Assembly: GCA_023512835.1 (NCBI GenBank)
Contig: CM042084.1
Coordinates: forward strand, 48,221,609-48,285,608
Direction: 5' to 3'
Source of the DNA: Taxillus chinensis
Lineage: Eukaryota > Streptophyta > Magnoliopsida > Santalales > Loranthaceae
DNA: 64,000 nt
Shown here: positions 21,381 to 31,721 of the stretch, piece by piece
Layout: each line of letters starts with the position of its first letter
Position numbering within the stretch: position 1 is the first letter of the stretch
The notes under the pieces: generated by a model
What the model saw: only the letters and a program-made list of their open reading frames with translations
Told to the model about the DNA's origin: nothing
The model's database searches: none
Translations under genes and position numbers: made by a program

Positions 21381-22310
21381 AGTCGGGCCGGGCCAGTGTT
21401 GGACCAGTGGGGTGCCATTACGCACAGGTTGGCAGCCCTGACCTTTGCTGAGGAGGGGAAGGTGGAAAAGAGGGTGTGGCCCGCTGTTGTGGACCAATTT
21501 CAGGATGTTTTTCCTGAAGAGTTGAGGAGTTTGCCACCTAAGAGGAGTGTGGAGTTCACCATTGAGTTGGTGCCGGGGACGGGTCCGATTTCCCAAGTAG
21601 CGTATCGTATGGGGCCAGCCGAGCTGAGGGAGCTTCAGAGGCAAATCGAGGAGTTGGTGGGCCAGGGGTATATTAGACCACGTACCTCACCTTGGGGGTG
21701 CTCCGGTGCTCTTTGCTAAGAAGGCCGATGGCACGCTTCGTCTCTGCATCGACTACGGAAGCCGAATTCGGTGACCGTGAAGAACAAGTACCCGTTGCCT
21801 CGGATAGATGACCTGTTTGACCAATTGAGTGGGGCCCAGGTGGTTTTCCAAGATAGATTTACGGTCGGGTATCACCAGCTCGGGGTTAGGGAGGAGGACA
21901 TCCCTAAGATGGCTTTTCGGTGCGGTATGGGCATTATGAGTGGGTAGTGATGCCTTTCGGGCTCACTAATGCGCCAGCAGTGTTCATGCATTTGATGAAC
22001 CAAGTCTTTGCTCCATACCTAGACTCGTTCGTGGTGGTGTTTATCGACGATATCTTGGTGTATTCCAAGACCGAAAGGGAACATGTGGAGCACTTGGCAA
22101 CATGTTGCAAACCTTGAGGGACCAGCGGTTTGCTAAGTTTAGCAAGTGTGAGTTTTGGCTACAGGAGGTTCACTTTCTTGGCCATGTGGTGTCAGTGAGG
22201 GAGTTAGGGTGGACCCAGCCAAGATTGAGGCCGTGGCATCGTGGGCGAGGCCAACCAACGTTTTTGAGATTCGTAGTTTTCTTGGCTTGGCGGGATACTA
22301 TCGTCGTTTT
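21381..22310 (+). pseudogene. Gypsy reverse transcriptase (element I)
   Basis: RT blocks appear in order: QDVFPEELRSLPPKRSVEF and YIRPRTSPWG (21396-21719), [14 protein letters not shown] near 21720, [16 protein letters not shown] near 21782, [20 protein letters not shown] (21920-22117) with catalytic [10 protein letters not shown] (Asp pair at 22046-22051), and HFLGHVVS near 22176. At least four indels break the frame, including an extra G near 21695 and a lost base near 21760. Content and order are otherwise full-length. Confidence 0.87.
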
Positions 22311-22830
22311 GTAGAGGGGTTCTCCCGTTTGGCGGCTCCTATGACAGCGTTGACTCGGAAGGGCGTGAAGTTTGAATGGACTGACAAGTGTCAGCAGGCG
22401 TTTGAGACTCTCAAAACCCGTTTGACCACTGCACCTGTGTTGAGGTTACCTCGGGAGGATATTCCATATGAAGTGTACTGTGATGCGTCCAGGGTTGGTT
22501 TGGGGTGTGTGCTTATGCAGGAGCACAGTGTGGTAGCTTATGGGTCAAGGCAATTGAAGCCTCATGAGCGAGAATTATCCTACTATGACCTTGAGTTAGT
22601 CGTGTCATCTTCGCCCTGAGAAGTTGGCAGCACTACCTCTTGGGGAAAAGTTTGTGGTGTTCTCGGATCACAAGAGCCTTCGATACATCTTTACTCGAAG
22701 GACTTGAATTTGAGGCAAAGGAGATGGGTGGAGTATTTGCAGACTTTTGATTTTACTCTTGCCTATACCCGGGCAAGGGTAATGTTGTGGCGATGCATTG
22801 AGCGAGAAAAGGGAAAGCTGAGGTGGCCGT
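22311..22830 (+). pseudogene. Gypsy RNase H (element I)
   Basis: Frame 22155-22619 carries the RT-RNase H connection ([18 protein letters not shown]) and the RNase H start [16 protein letters not shown] (first Asp) and [14 protein letters not shown] (Glu). The frame is lost near 22615. Later blocks KFVVFSDHKSLRY and LRQRRWVEY are readable around 22650-22730 in shifted frames. This is a conventional single gypsy RNase H without the extra archaeal-type domain seen in G. Confidence 0.8.
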
Positions 22831-24150
22831 GAGAGAGTGGAAGCCGATGGAGCAATTGGCAATGTTGCGGCTGCAGCCTGTTGTTCGTGATGGTGGGACA
22901 GTCCTGAGTCCTTTGGTGGTTGTGCCTGAGTTGTACCAGGCGCGTCCGGGAGGAACAGCTGGGTGACATTGAGTGTGAGGTTCTCCGTGCCCGTATTGAG
23001 GCTGGGGAGCTATCCAGGGGACTGGACGGAGGGTCCTGAGCATGAGTTGTCATTTCAGGGGCGGTTGGTCGTGGCTTCTTCCCTCGGGGATGAGGTGATG
23101 AGGGAGTTCCACCCGGTCTAGAGTTGCTTGTGCATCCAGGGGGTACGAAGATGTATCATGCGCGCGGGCACATTTTTAGTGGCCTTGGGATGAAACGCGA
23201 TGTGGCTGCCTTTGTTTCGCGGTGCCTCACGTGTCGGCAAGGTGAAGGTTGAGCATCAGCGGCCGGCGGGCATGTTCTGACCCTTGCCCATAGCGGAGTG
23301 GAAGTGGGACCATATAGCGATGGATTTTGTGACCGGTCTTCCACCCACCACTGGGAGGAAGGATATGATTTGGGTGATTGTGGATCGACTCACAAAGTCG
23401 GCCCATTTCCTTGCTGTTCGTGAGCGGGACTCTGTTGGGACCTTGAGTCACTGTACATGAACGAGATTGTGAGACCGCATGGCGTACCATCATCGGTTGT
23501 CTCGGACCGGGATTCGAGGTTCACTTCCCGTTTCGGGCAGGTTTGCAGGAGGCTATGGGGACCAAGCTTCACTTGAGTACAGCCTTTCACCCTGAGACTG
23601 ACGGCCAGACAGAGAGGACGAATCAGACTTTGGAGGACATGTTACGGGCCTGTGTGTTAGACTTTGGGGGTTCGTGGGCAACTCACCTTCCTTTGGTGGA
23701 GTTTGCCTACAACAATAGTTATCATGCATCCATTGGGATGGCTCCTTTTGAGGCGTTGTACGGACGGCCGTGTCGGTCACCTTTGTGTTGGACCGAGGTG
23801 GGGGAGACAGCTCTCTTGGGGCCATAGTTGGTTCAAGAGGCTACTGAGAAGGTCAAGTTGATCCGTCAGCGTTTGTTGTCAGCTCAGAGTCGGCAGAAAT
23901 CTTATGCGGATCAGCGGCGGCGCCCTTTGGAGTTTTCTGTTGGTGATCATGTGTTCCTTCGTGTCTCTCCACGACGTGGTCATCGACGGTTTGGGCGGGG
24001 TTCCAAGCTATCTCCGCGGTTTATTGGTCCTTTTGAGATTCTGGATCGTGTAGGGCCTGTGGCCTACCGGTTAGCGTTACCACCGCGGCTGAGTCGAGTG
24101 CACAACGTGTTTCACGTGTCCCAGTTGCGGAAGTATCACCCTGACCCCAC
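22831..24150 (+). pseudogene. Gypsy integrase (element I)
   Basis: The zinc-binding region is visible around 23145-23240 (HIFSGLGMKRDVAAFVSRCL, CLTCRQ). The catalytic core follows: MDFVTGLPPTTG near 23320, [12 protein letters not shown] near 23500, then [15 protein letters not shown] (catalytic Glu) in 23543-23827. A TAG at about 23825 separates it from frame 23828-24370, which continues with SVGDHVFLRVSPRRG, KLSPRFIGPFEIL and VFHVSQLRKYHPDP. The order and the C-terminal GPF-type block are typical of chromoviruses. Indels and stops make it non-functional as read. Confidence 0.85.
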
Positions 24151-24370
24151 TCATGTGATTGATTGGGGGACGTTGGACATCGAGGATGACATGTCCGTCG
24201 TTGAGGCCCCTATTCGTATCCTCGATCGGCGAGAGAAGCTTTTGCATGGTCGTGCTATTCCTTTGGTTCGCGTGCTGTGGCAGCACCGTGGCATTGAGGA
24301 GGAGACATGGGAACGTGAGTCCGTGATGCGTGAGCAGCACCCAGACTTGTTCGAGGACGAACAATCTTAA
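24151..24370 (+). pseudogene. C-terminal chromodomain-like tail of integrase (element I)
   Basis: The last about 70 residues of the polyprotein contain APIRILDRREKLL, PLVRVLWQHRGIEEETWE and MREQHPDLFED, the pattern of Tekay/Del integrase chromodomains thought to steer insertion into heterochromatin. It ends at TAA 24368-24370. The tail itself is open, continuous with frame 23828-24370. A recognisable remnant of it survives in element F near 52810-52840. Confidence 0.78.
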
Positions 24371-24687
24371 GCGTGGGAGGTGGCTGTTGGCCAAGGGATG
24401 GATAGTGATGTTTTCTTGTGATGTGTTTTCTTGTATTAGTTGATGTATTTGTATTGTCTTTTAAAGACATGTGTTCTTATTTGTGATGTGCCTTGAGATG
24501 TGTATTCGTGCCATGTGGACATGTGTTATGTGCATTATTGTGGTTATGGGTTATGGTGGTACTGTTATGTGCCGTTGTGCTGTGTGTGGTGTATGACCCA
24601 TTTGGGTGTTGTGGCTCGCCGTGTGGCAAATGGGTAGCTTGTGTTGTTTTCCTCTTGTGTCATTTCTTTTCGAGGACGAAAAGTCTT
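24371..24687 (+). other. 3' untranslated region of element I
   Basis: There are about 320 bp between the pol stop and the PPT. TTCGAGGACGAA occurs at both ends (near 24350 and 24668). I see no gene here. Confidence 0.6.
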
Positions 24688-24700
24688 AAGGGGGAGAGGA
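24688..24700 (+). other. Polypurine tract, element I
   Basis: AAGGGGGAGAGGA directly abuts the 3' LTR start. Element F has the same tract at 53083-53095. Confidence 0.9.
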
Positions 24701-26473
24701 TGTAAGGACCCGTACCTTGAGTTAGTCAGTTTTGCCTCCAGAGTAGAGTTTTTCTAGATTTTGACCTAGTAAATGGACTCCAATGAATTCACGTGCAAAA
24801 GGAAAGATGCTTAGAATGATGTCCTCTATCTACCACGAAGTTTCAGGCCAAATGGACATGTATGTGAGGTGCACGTGATATGGGTCCAATTCACGTGCAA
24901 GAGTAATTGTCTTCCTAATGATGCAAGGAGGCTAGGGGTGAAGTTTGAGAGCATTTGGAGTTCATATGGAGTTGCACGTGAATTGGGAATTCACGTGCAA
25001 ATTGGCGTGCAGCCATATTTTTGCATGGTTCCCTTGGTTTTGTCATTCTAAGGAACTTTCTCCAAAGGACCATGTTGAAATTCTGAGTATTTTGGCCTAT
25101 ATGGGTGCGGAAAGGTGGTAACTTGTGTGATCAAAACTACGTCGTTTTGATCCTGAGATTCACTTAATCAAAACTACGTCGTTTTGATGTTGTGTTGTCT
25201 ATATAAGGAGGAGGAGTCCCTCTGTTTTAGGTTTAGGGTTTGTTGCTTCACCAGCCGTCGCAGAGAGAGAGAGAGAGGGAAGGAGAGCTCCTGGTTCTTG
25301 CCGGGCGTCTTGCGTGGGTGGTCGGTGCTTCGTGGGTGGACGGCATTCGGCTTGGGATCAGACCGTTCTTTGTGTTGTTGCGTTTTCCTTGAGGTAGGGG
25401 TTCTGTTCTTCCTAAGTCCTCCTCTGTCCTAGGGTCCTAGGGCAGAATATGAGTTATATCTGTTATATTATTTATATGTAAATTCATATAGGTGTGACCT
25501 CCTATATGAATGTTGGCCTTCAGTGGCGTTTTGGTGTGATTTCTGAGATTGGGTGGTTGGTGCATGTTAAGTGTTTGATAAAATGCCGGTGTGGATATGC
25601 CTGTATGAATATGCCTGTGTGTATGCTCAGAACGTGTTTGAAATAATGCCTGTGAGGCTATGTATATTATGTGTTTGGAATAATAGGCGTGTGGTGGGTT
25701 TGTAAGCCTGTGAATATATGCATGCTAAGTGTTCGACGTTATTTCCGTGTGACTAAGCATATTAAGTGTTTGATGTTATGCCTGTATGGCCTTATGTGCT
25801 GCGTGTTTGCTTGTACACCCGGTGGCTGTGGAAGCCCGGGACTGTTGTGGAACCCGGTGGCTGTGGAAGCCCGGGACTGTTTTGTGGAACCCGGTGGCTG
25901 TGGAAGCCCGGGACTGTTCTTGGGACCCGGTGGCTGTGGAAGCCCGGGACTGTTCTTGGAACCCGGTGGCTGTGGAAGCCCGGGAGTGTTTATGTACCAG
26001 CTTGTGTATGATTATGTTTGCTGCTATAGCCTGAAATTACATCTGGTGGAATGATTGTATCACGACACAGCACTTGTACACAAGGCATGAAGATGTTAGG
26101 TGCATGGGATGGGTTGGGGAGACATGATCCCTACTGAGCTGTGGTTGCTCACCCCTCCTACCATGTTGTTTTCTTTACAGGAACCTACAGGCGTTAGGTG
26201 GGACTCCAAGGTGGAAGGCCTTATTTACTTTACTGTTTATGTTATTTTTATGGGAACTGATGTAACCCCAATGGGGATGGATTGAAAAGAGGACTTTGTA
26301 ATAAAGGCTGATTTGTTTTGTGGACTGCTTTGATGGACTTTATTTTTCTTGAATGTGTTGTGAATGTTTAAAATGTTAAATTCTTGATTTGTATCCTAAC
26401 CCCTTTGCCCTCCGTGTGGGTAAAAGGGAAGTCACGTACCGGTTTCCTCGGGTTGGAAATCCGGGGCGTGACA
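24701..26473 (+). repeat. Element I 3' LTR
   Basis: The 1773-bp LTR runs from TGTAAGGACCCG to GGGCGTGACA. Compared with the 5' LTR it contains an extra block near 25510-25690 and differs at many CTG/CAG sites. Confidence 0.93.
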
Positions 26474-26478
26474 TATTC

Positions 26479-26552
26479 TGTATGTTATTCTTTTGCATTG
26501 CTTACCAGATCAGATTACAAAGGGTTTGGGCATATCCATAATTGGGGGAGAT
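26479..26552 (+). other. Element A 3' end with polypurine tract
   Basis: A resumes after insertion I and its TSD, and ends with ATTGGGGGAGAT at 26541-26552, abutting the 3' LTR. E (39853-39866) and D (36041-36054) have the same tract on the minus strand. Confidence 0.88.
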
Positions 26553-27796
26553 TGTTGGATCAAACCCAGAATTTGGATAATGCTGATAAAGCCTTATGTA
26601 ATTTGATATGAGATCTTTTGTGTTTATTTGATCATTGCAGAAGATATGTTATTAATCCAGAGATGCACTCGTGAGAGCAAAGCTAAGGACAGGATACATA
26701 ATTCTGATCCGGACAAGAGTGAGTGTCGTCAAACACTTGGTAAATAACCAAGTAACAAATACATACGGAATAAGGAACAATCCTACGGACTAAGAACTTA
26801 AAGGATAAGTGCGGAGTAAGGAACTTACATGCGGAGTAAGAAAGCGCTGACACGGAATAAGTTATCAGACTTTTCAAGACTCGCCCGGAGTAAGGAACTT
26901 ACATACGGAGTAAGGAAATTACATACGGAGTAAGGAAATTACATACGGAGTAAGGAACTTACATGCGGAGTAAGAAAGCGCTGACTCGGAATAAGTTATC
27001 AGACTTTTCAAGACTCGCCCGGAGTAAGGAACTTACATACGGAGTAAGGAACTTACATACGGAGTAAGGAACTTACATGCGGAGTAAGGAAGCGACACGG
27101 ACTAAGGATTCCAGGACTTTAAATAGATACGGAGTAAGCAACCATTGACACGGAGTAAGGTTCCGAGCTTCATTAGCTACGGAGTAAGGAAAATTACACC
27201 GGACCAAGAAGACACTGCTCCAACTAAACCGCATTTAAAGTTATCAGCTCGTTGTGTCCCGATGTAAGACGAATGTATTGAGAACCTGAAGAATCTTACA
27301 CGTGGATCATCCGGATATGTGGACACAACCTTAATTGTATCTCGGAACTCACAGAGACACTTATACTCTTCAAATCCAAGATCTTGAGCTCCACAATCCG
27401 CAGCAGTCAAGGCAGAGAGATTACCGAGGGATAGTTAGTGCGGAACGCATTCCGGAACTACAAGTTCCAAGGTTGTCTCTTAGGAATGTTTTGTATAAAT
27501 ATTCATACTTATACATTAGAAAAAATTGAGACGAACAAGATAGAGGAGCTTTATTATCTTTAGAGATAGAACTTGGCTAGTGTGTGAGTTCATTTGTAAA
27601 CAGAGTGTAAGAGAGTTTTGCTTCTATTTTATTGTATTCATCTTGTGATAATAAAACAAAATACTTCCACTATCTGGTTATCTTCCACAGTAATTCTATC
27701 ACTTAAACTAGATAAGTGTTTGTGTCTTGAGAGAAAGGAAAGAGTTTGAATAAGAGCCTATTCACCCCCCCCCCTTTAGGCTCCAAGGGACCATCA
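26553..27796 (+). repeat. Element A 3' LTR
   Basis: The 1244-bp LTR runs from TGTTGGATCAAACCC to GGGACCATCA. It has fewer 20-bp repeats than the 5' copy. It is followed by the TSD GAGGA at 27797-27801. Confidence 0.93.
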
Positions 27797-27801
27797 GAGG
27801 A

Positions 27802-29009
27802 GATCCGAGAGAGGCGATCGGTTTTTTGGATGAAGAAGAAATCGGGCGAGAAGGAGCCGAGAGGAGAAGGCAAAGTCTGGAATTTTTTTTTTGTGGGGTG
27901 ATTGAGCCGACAGAGGGAGAGCCAAGAGGATTGGATTTATATAGATTGGAGAGGCTAGGGTTGAATCAGGGAGTGGAGTAGCGGTGCGGACTCGATCGTG
28001 GTTAGCAGTGTGGTTTTGTTTGAGAGAGAGAAGGGAACCGGGGTTAAGGCCATGGTTGAGCTTGGATAGGGTTTGGCAAGGAGAGCTGGCACTGGTATGG
28101 GACTCCGGTGGTCCTCCGGTGGGCATGGCGTGGAGGCAAGGAAGACGACGCGGATGAAGCGGATCTGGGAGGAAGGAGACGAGGCGGCTGTGGGAGAGAG
28201 AGAGAAGATGACGTGCTGTGTTGTGCGTGTTATTTTTTGTTATTTTATTTTATTTTTTTGTTTGTTTTGATTGATTATTTTGTTTTCAATTTTGTTTTAT
28301 TATTATTTTTATCTAGTTTTCAACCAATCGGCTGACACATGGCCTTGAGACAGGCGGGAAAATAAAAATAAAAAATAAAAGAAAAAAAGATTTTTGTTTT
28401 TGAATTTTTAACCGATGTCTTTTGGTTTTCGGGATCGGCAGGACAAACCGAACTTCAAAACATCTCGAAAAATTTGTTTTTGGACTCGGGGCATCGTGAC
28501 GAGCGACTCCGTATCAATTTTATTTGAAAACGATCATGTTTTTACGTCAAGCTTGTACTGCGATTATTTATTACCGAAAAACATATTTATTTTTGATTTT
28601 TCTTGAAAAAGGGCCCCAGAAGCAAATATATACAATATATATGTCAAAATTCTCAGAACAACAAGTAGAATAGGAAAATGAAGTTCATGACCTGACTCGG
28701 AGTGCCGTTTGGAAATTTAATTACCATTTTGACCCTCGCTGGCGGCCCGAATGCCGTTTTGACCATACCTCCTTCGTTTGACCTCGGAATCGAACGTGGT
28801 CGAAAGCGTTGATCCTTGAATTTAATTTTTTATCGCCCAGGCCCGACTCTTTGACATTTGGAGACCTTTTGAATAATTTTTGAAATTGGGCATTTGTGGC
28901 TCATGGGTCACTACTCCATCGCTCTGCAAAATTTCAACAAATCAGAGGTGGTACGGAAGAAATGTTGCTTGATAAAATTTGTCAAACCCGGACAAATTAG
29001 GGTCCAACA
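27802..29009 (-). repeat. Element C 3' LTR, proximal part (after insertion A)
   Basis: It continues LTR C and ends at 29009, which is TGTTGGACCC on the minus strand. It carries a minus-strand TATATAAA at 27936-27943. The stretch from about 28090 on is homologous to 30820-31721, the 5' LTR remnant. No gene is present. Confidence 0.87.
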
Positions 29010-29023
29010 AATTGCCCCTCTTA
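29010..29023 (-). other. Polypurine tract of element C
   Basis: The minus strand reads TAAGAGGGGCAATT and then TGTTGGACCC. It corresponds to the PPT of G at 57186-57200 and fixes 29009 as the inner edge of a 3' LTR. Confidence 0.82.
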
Positions 29024-29224
29024 TGTATCGCTTGTGTACAAATGGTGCACAAAGATAGGATGGGATTGTTTTGGACTTTTTTGTCACTGACTGCCATCTC
29101 GGCTTACTATGGGCTGAGGGACGGTTCCTGCTGGGAATCGTAGTACTTAATGAACGGGGGATTTTCGGAATAAGCCTAGAAGCTAGTGGGAGGAAACGGA
29201 AAACCTAAAGGGTTGATTTGGATT

Positions 29225-29640
29225 TGACAAGACATATGAATAAGTCTAGAGCCACACCAGAGACGTCGCAGAGGCAAGGGAATTACGGGCCTACAATACG
29301 CTGCGCAGGCTCAAGATTACCGCCACGATGCAAAGATACCGAAATTAAAAGCCTAGAAGCTTAGGAATGTAAAAGGCTAAAAAACTGAAGACTGGCAGGC
29401 AAGAGGATTACTTGCCTACAATGCGCTGCAGGCCTGAGGATTACCGCCTACGATGCAAAGAGCGAGATGGAAATTAAAAGCTTAGAGCCGGGTCGTAAAT
29501 ATAAAAGGCTAGAACCCGAAAGACTAATCGAGGTGAGGATTACTTGTCACAAATGGGGCTGGGTGCAGGCTCTGAGGATTACCGCCGGACGATGCAAAGA
29601 TATTGAAAATTAAAAGCCTAGAAGCTGAGGAATGTAAAAG
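29225..29640. repeat. About 130-bp tandem repeats in element C 3' region
   Basis: Three degenerate units contain GATTACCGCC, GATGCAAAGA and AATTAAAAGCCTAGA, with GATTACCGCC recurring about every 125-137 bp. This array is not found in element G, which has a different one. Confidence 0.8.
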
Positions 29641-29664
29641 GCCGAATCCCAATGGGAATTGAAA

Positions 29665-29960
29665 AATGTAGTGATAAATGAACACACCAAAATATCATGA
29701 AGGAACGATGTAGGAAACAATCCAATATCATATATGCATGTGATAAAGGAACACACCAGTATCATGGAGGAATGATGGGAGGAACAATCCAATATCATAT
29801 ATCATAGCGGATAAAGGAAATTCACACCAAAGATTTGGGCTGGAGGAATGATAGAGAACTAACCAATATCAGGTAAATGTGTAAGGATAAAGGAACACAC
29901 CAAGATCATGGAGGAATGATAGAGGAGACAATCCAATATCATAAAAAATGAGTTTTAGGG
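29665..29960. repeat. About 70-bp tandem repeats in element C 3' region
   Basis: Four degenerate units carry GGAACACACCA, ATCATGGAGGAATGAT and ACAATCCAATATCAT, spaced 67-73 bp. Confidence 0.8.
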
Positions 29961-30819
29961 CTGACTTCTTTGAAAAGTGATTTGGGCTTATGAGATTGGA
30001 GAGAAGCCTGGAAAAAGCTGATTAAAGGTCATGAGTGGCCTACAGTTGCTTGAAATATATGAACCCAAAGAGAGTTACTCACGAAACTCATACAAGAGAA
30101 ATGCACATGATGCATGTATGGATCGGGATGTTTGATGATACGCGTTGAAGTTTTTTTTTTTTTTGTAGTGGAGCTTAACTTCCATTGGAGACCCAATCTT
30201 GTTGGTGATCGGCTTAGCCTTTCTTTGGGAAAATATCCTGACGACTGCTAGAGGGGTTGTTAAATGATGTCAATCATGTTGGGGAACTCTTTCTTCTTTG
30301 GTTGGGGAGTTTGCTAGACTTAACTTCCTTGAGTTGAAGAGCTCACTTCAAACTCTTTCTTTCCGGGACGACGAGCACCTCCCCTCAAATATGGCAGAGA
30401 TCCGGGGATAAACATTTTATGCACAAAGATGTTCTCTTTTTTTTTCGTTTTTTTTTTCAAAACAAGTTTTCAAAGATGATTTTTTTAAACATAATTTCCA
30501 AAACATGGTTATGCAATGCATTCACAACTTGTCGTCCTCTCATGGCAAAGCAATGATTCGGGGGCATAATCCACGAAGTGTGACCGAACTCACTAGCTTG
30601 ATCGAAGCGGTGGTTCCTGATGACTCGAGGTTTGATTCATAGATTTTGTGGGTACTTGCTCAATGGTTTTGGGGCTAGAGGTATTGGTACTTTGTAGTTT
30701 TGAAGGTTTCCAGACTGGATTGGATGGTCTTGGAGCTGGGGTTTTATCCTGGAGAGGACTTTTTAGGATCATAACGAAGGCTTGAGGTTTAAGGGTGTAG
30801 GACTCGGTGGTCCTCCGGA

Positions 30820-31721
30820 TATGGTACTCCGGTGGTCCTTCGGTGGGCATGGCAGAGGCAAGGGAAGACGACATTGGATGAAACGGATCTAGGAGGAAAG
30901 GAGACGAGGCGGGTCTGGGAGAGAGAGAAAAGATGACGTGTCTGTGTTGTGAATGTTATTTTTTGTTATTTTATTTTATTTTATTTGTTTGTTTTGATTT
31001 ATTATTTTGTTTTCAATTTTTGTTTTATTATTATTTTTATCTGGTTTTCAACCAATCGGGTCGACACATGGCCTCGAGACAGCGGGAAAATAAAAATAAA
31101 AAATAAAAGAAAAAGATTTTTGTTTTTGAATTTTTAACCGATGTCTTTGGTTTTCGGGATCGCTAGGACAAACGGAACTTCAAAACATCTCGAAAAATTT
31201 GTTTTTGGACTCGGGCGTCGTGATGAGCGACCCCGTATCAATTTTATTTGAAAACGATCATGTTTTTACGCAGCTTGATTGCGATTATTTATTCTCCGAA
31301 AAACATATTCATTTTTGATTTTTCTTGAAAAAGGGCCCTGAAGCAAATATATACAATATATATGTCAAAATTCTCGGAACAACAAGTAAAATAAGAAAAT
31401 GAAGTTCATGACCCAACTCAGTGCCGTTTGGAAATTTAATTACCATTTTGACCCTCGCCGGCGGCCCGAATGCGTTTGACCATACCTCCTTCGTTTGACC
31501 TCGGAATCGAACGTGGTCGAAAGCGTTGATTCTCGAATTTAATTTTTTATCGCCCAGGCCCGACTCTTTGGCATTTGGAGACCTTTTGAATAATTTTTGG
31601 AATTGGGCATTTGTGGCTCATGGGTCACTACTCCATCTACAAAATTTCAACAAATCGAGGTGGCATGGAAGAAAATTGCGTTTGATAAAATTTGTCCAAC
31701 CGGACAAATTAGGGTCCAACA
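30820..31721 (-). repeat. Element C 5' LTR remnant
   Basis: It is homologous to 28090-29009 and ends TGTTGGACCC (minus strand) at 31721, followed by the TSD ACTTT. The inner two thirds of the LTR are missing. Confidence 0.85.

Larger units (their letters stand above)
17568..26473 (+). mobile_element. Ty3/gypsy Tekay/Del-type element I (chromodomain)
   Basis: A complete plus-strand element inside copia A: 5' LTR 17568-19159, PBS 19163, gag 19586-20722, protease near 21046, RT with FIDD near 22040, RNase H, integrase and C-terminal chromodomain to 24370, PPT 24688-24700, and 3' LTR 24701-26473. The gypsy order RT-RNH-INT and the chromodomain-like tail support Tekay/Del. The polyprotein is broken into many frames although the LTRs are very similar outside one 180-bp difference and CAG/CTG-type sites. 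This is the youngest layer of the left stack. Confidence 0.9.
6098..27796 (+). mobile_element. Ty1/copia element A (SIRE-like) with Ulp1-like cargo gene; hosts I
   Basis: A complete plus-strand copia element: 5' LTR 6098-7383, PBS 7386, gag from 7444, protease, integrase, RT and RNase H to 13115, a 1.66 kb spacer, an Ulp1-like second gene (14776-17498), PPT 26541-26552 and 3' LTR 26553-27796. The Tekay element I interrupts it at 17568-26473. The LTRs are very similar apart from repeat-number changes and CAG/CTG-type differences, so the insertion is young. The polyprotein is nevertheless frame-broken many times. Several breaks fall at CTG/CAG sites and may be sequence errors. Confidence 0.9.
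29024..30819 (-). other. Remnant interior of element C, 3' untranslated region only
   Basis: There is no polyprotein. The first part parallels G 57200-58700 (a GTACAAAGATA-type block, and GGGGAACTC blocks near 30275-30330). Two tandem arrays occupy 29225-29640 and 29665-29960. A 93-residue minus frame (30593-30874) overlaps the LTR junction and has no recognised domain. The junction with the 5' LTR remnant, near 30800-30820, is presumably a deletion scar. Confidence 0.65.
3959..31721 (-). mobile_element. Tat/Ogre-type Ty3/gypsy element C, internally deleted, hosts A
   Basis: Minus-strand element. Its 5' LTR starts TGTTGGACCC at 31721 and its 3' LTR ends at 3959 (TGTCATCACC on the plus strand). 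Both outer termini and a near-perfect TSD survive, yet the interior is only about 1.8 kb (29010-30819) and has no polyprotein. The 5' LTR is about 0.9 kb compared with about 3.35 kb for the 3' LTR. One large deletion therefore removed the 5' LTR's inner part and all coding sequence. Element A sits in the 3' LTR between 6097 and 27802. The Tat assignment rests on LTR termini and 3' region similarity to G, which does carry a Tat polyprotein. Confidence 0.85.

Noticed and set aside
17563..26478. Possibility that the Ulp1-like gene belongs to element I and not to copia A
   Set aside because: It ends before I's TSD, and homologues in D and E sit next to copia PPT and LTR without any Tekay element nearby.
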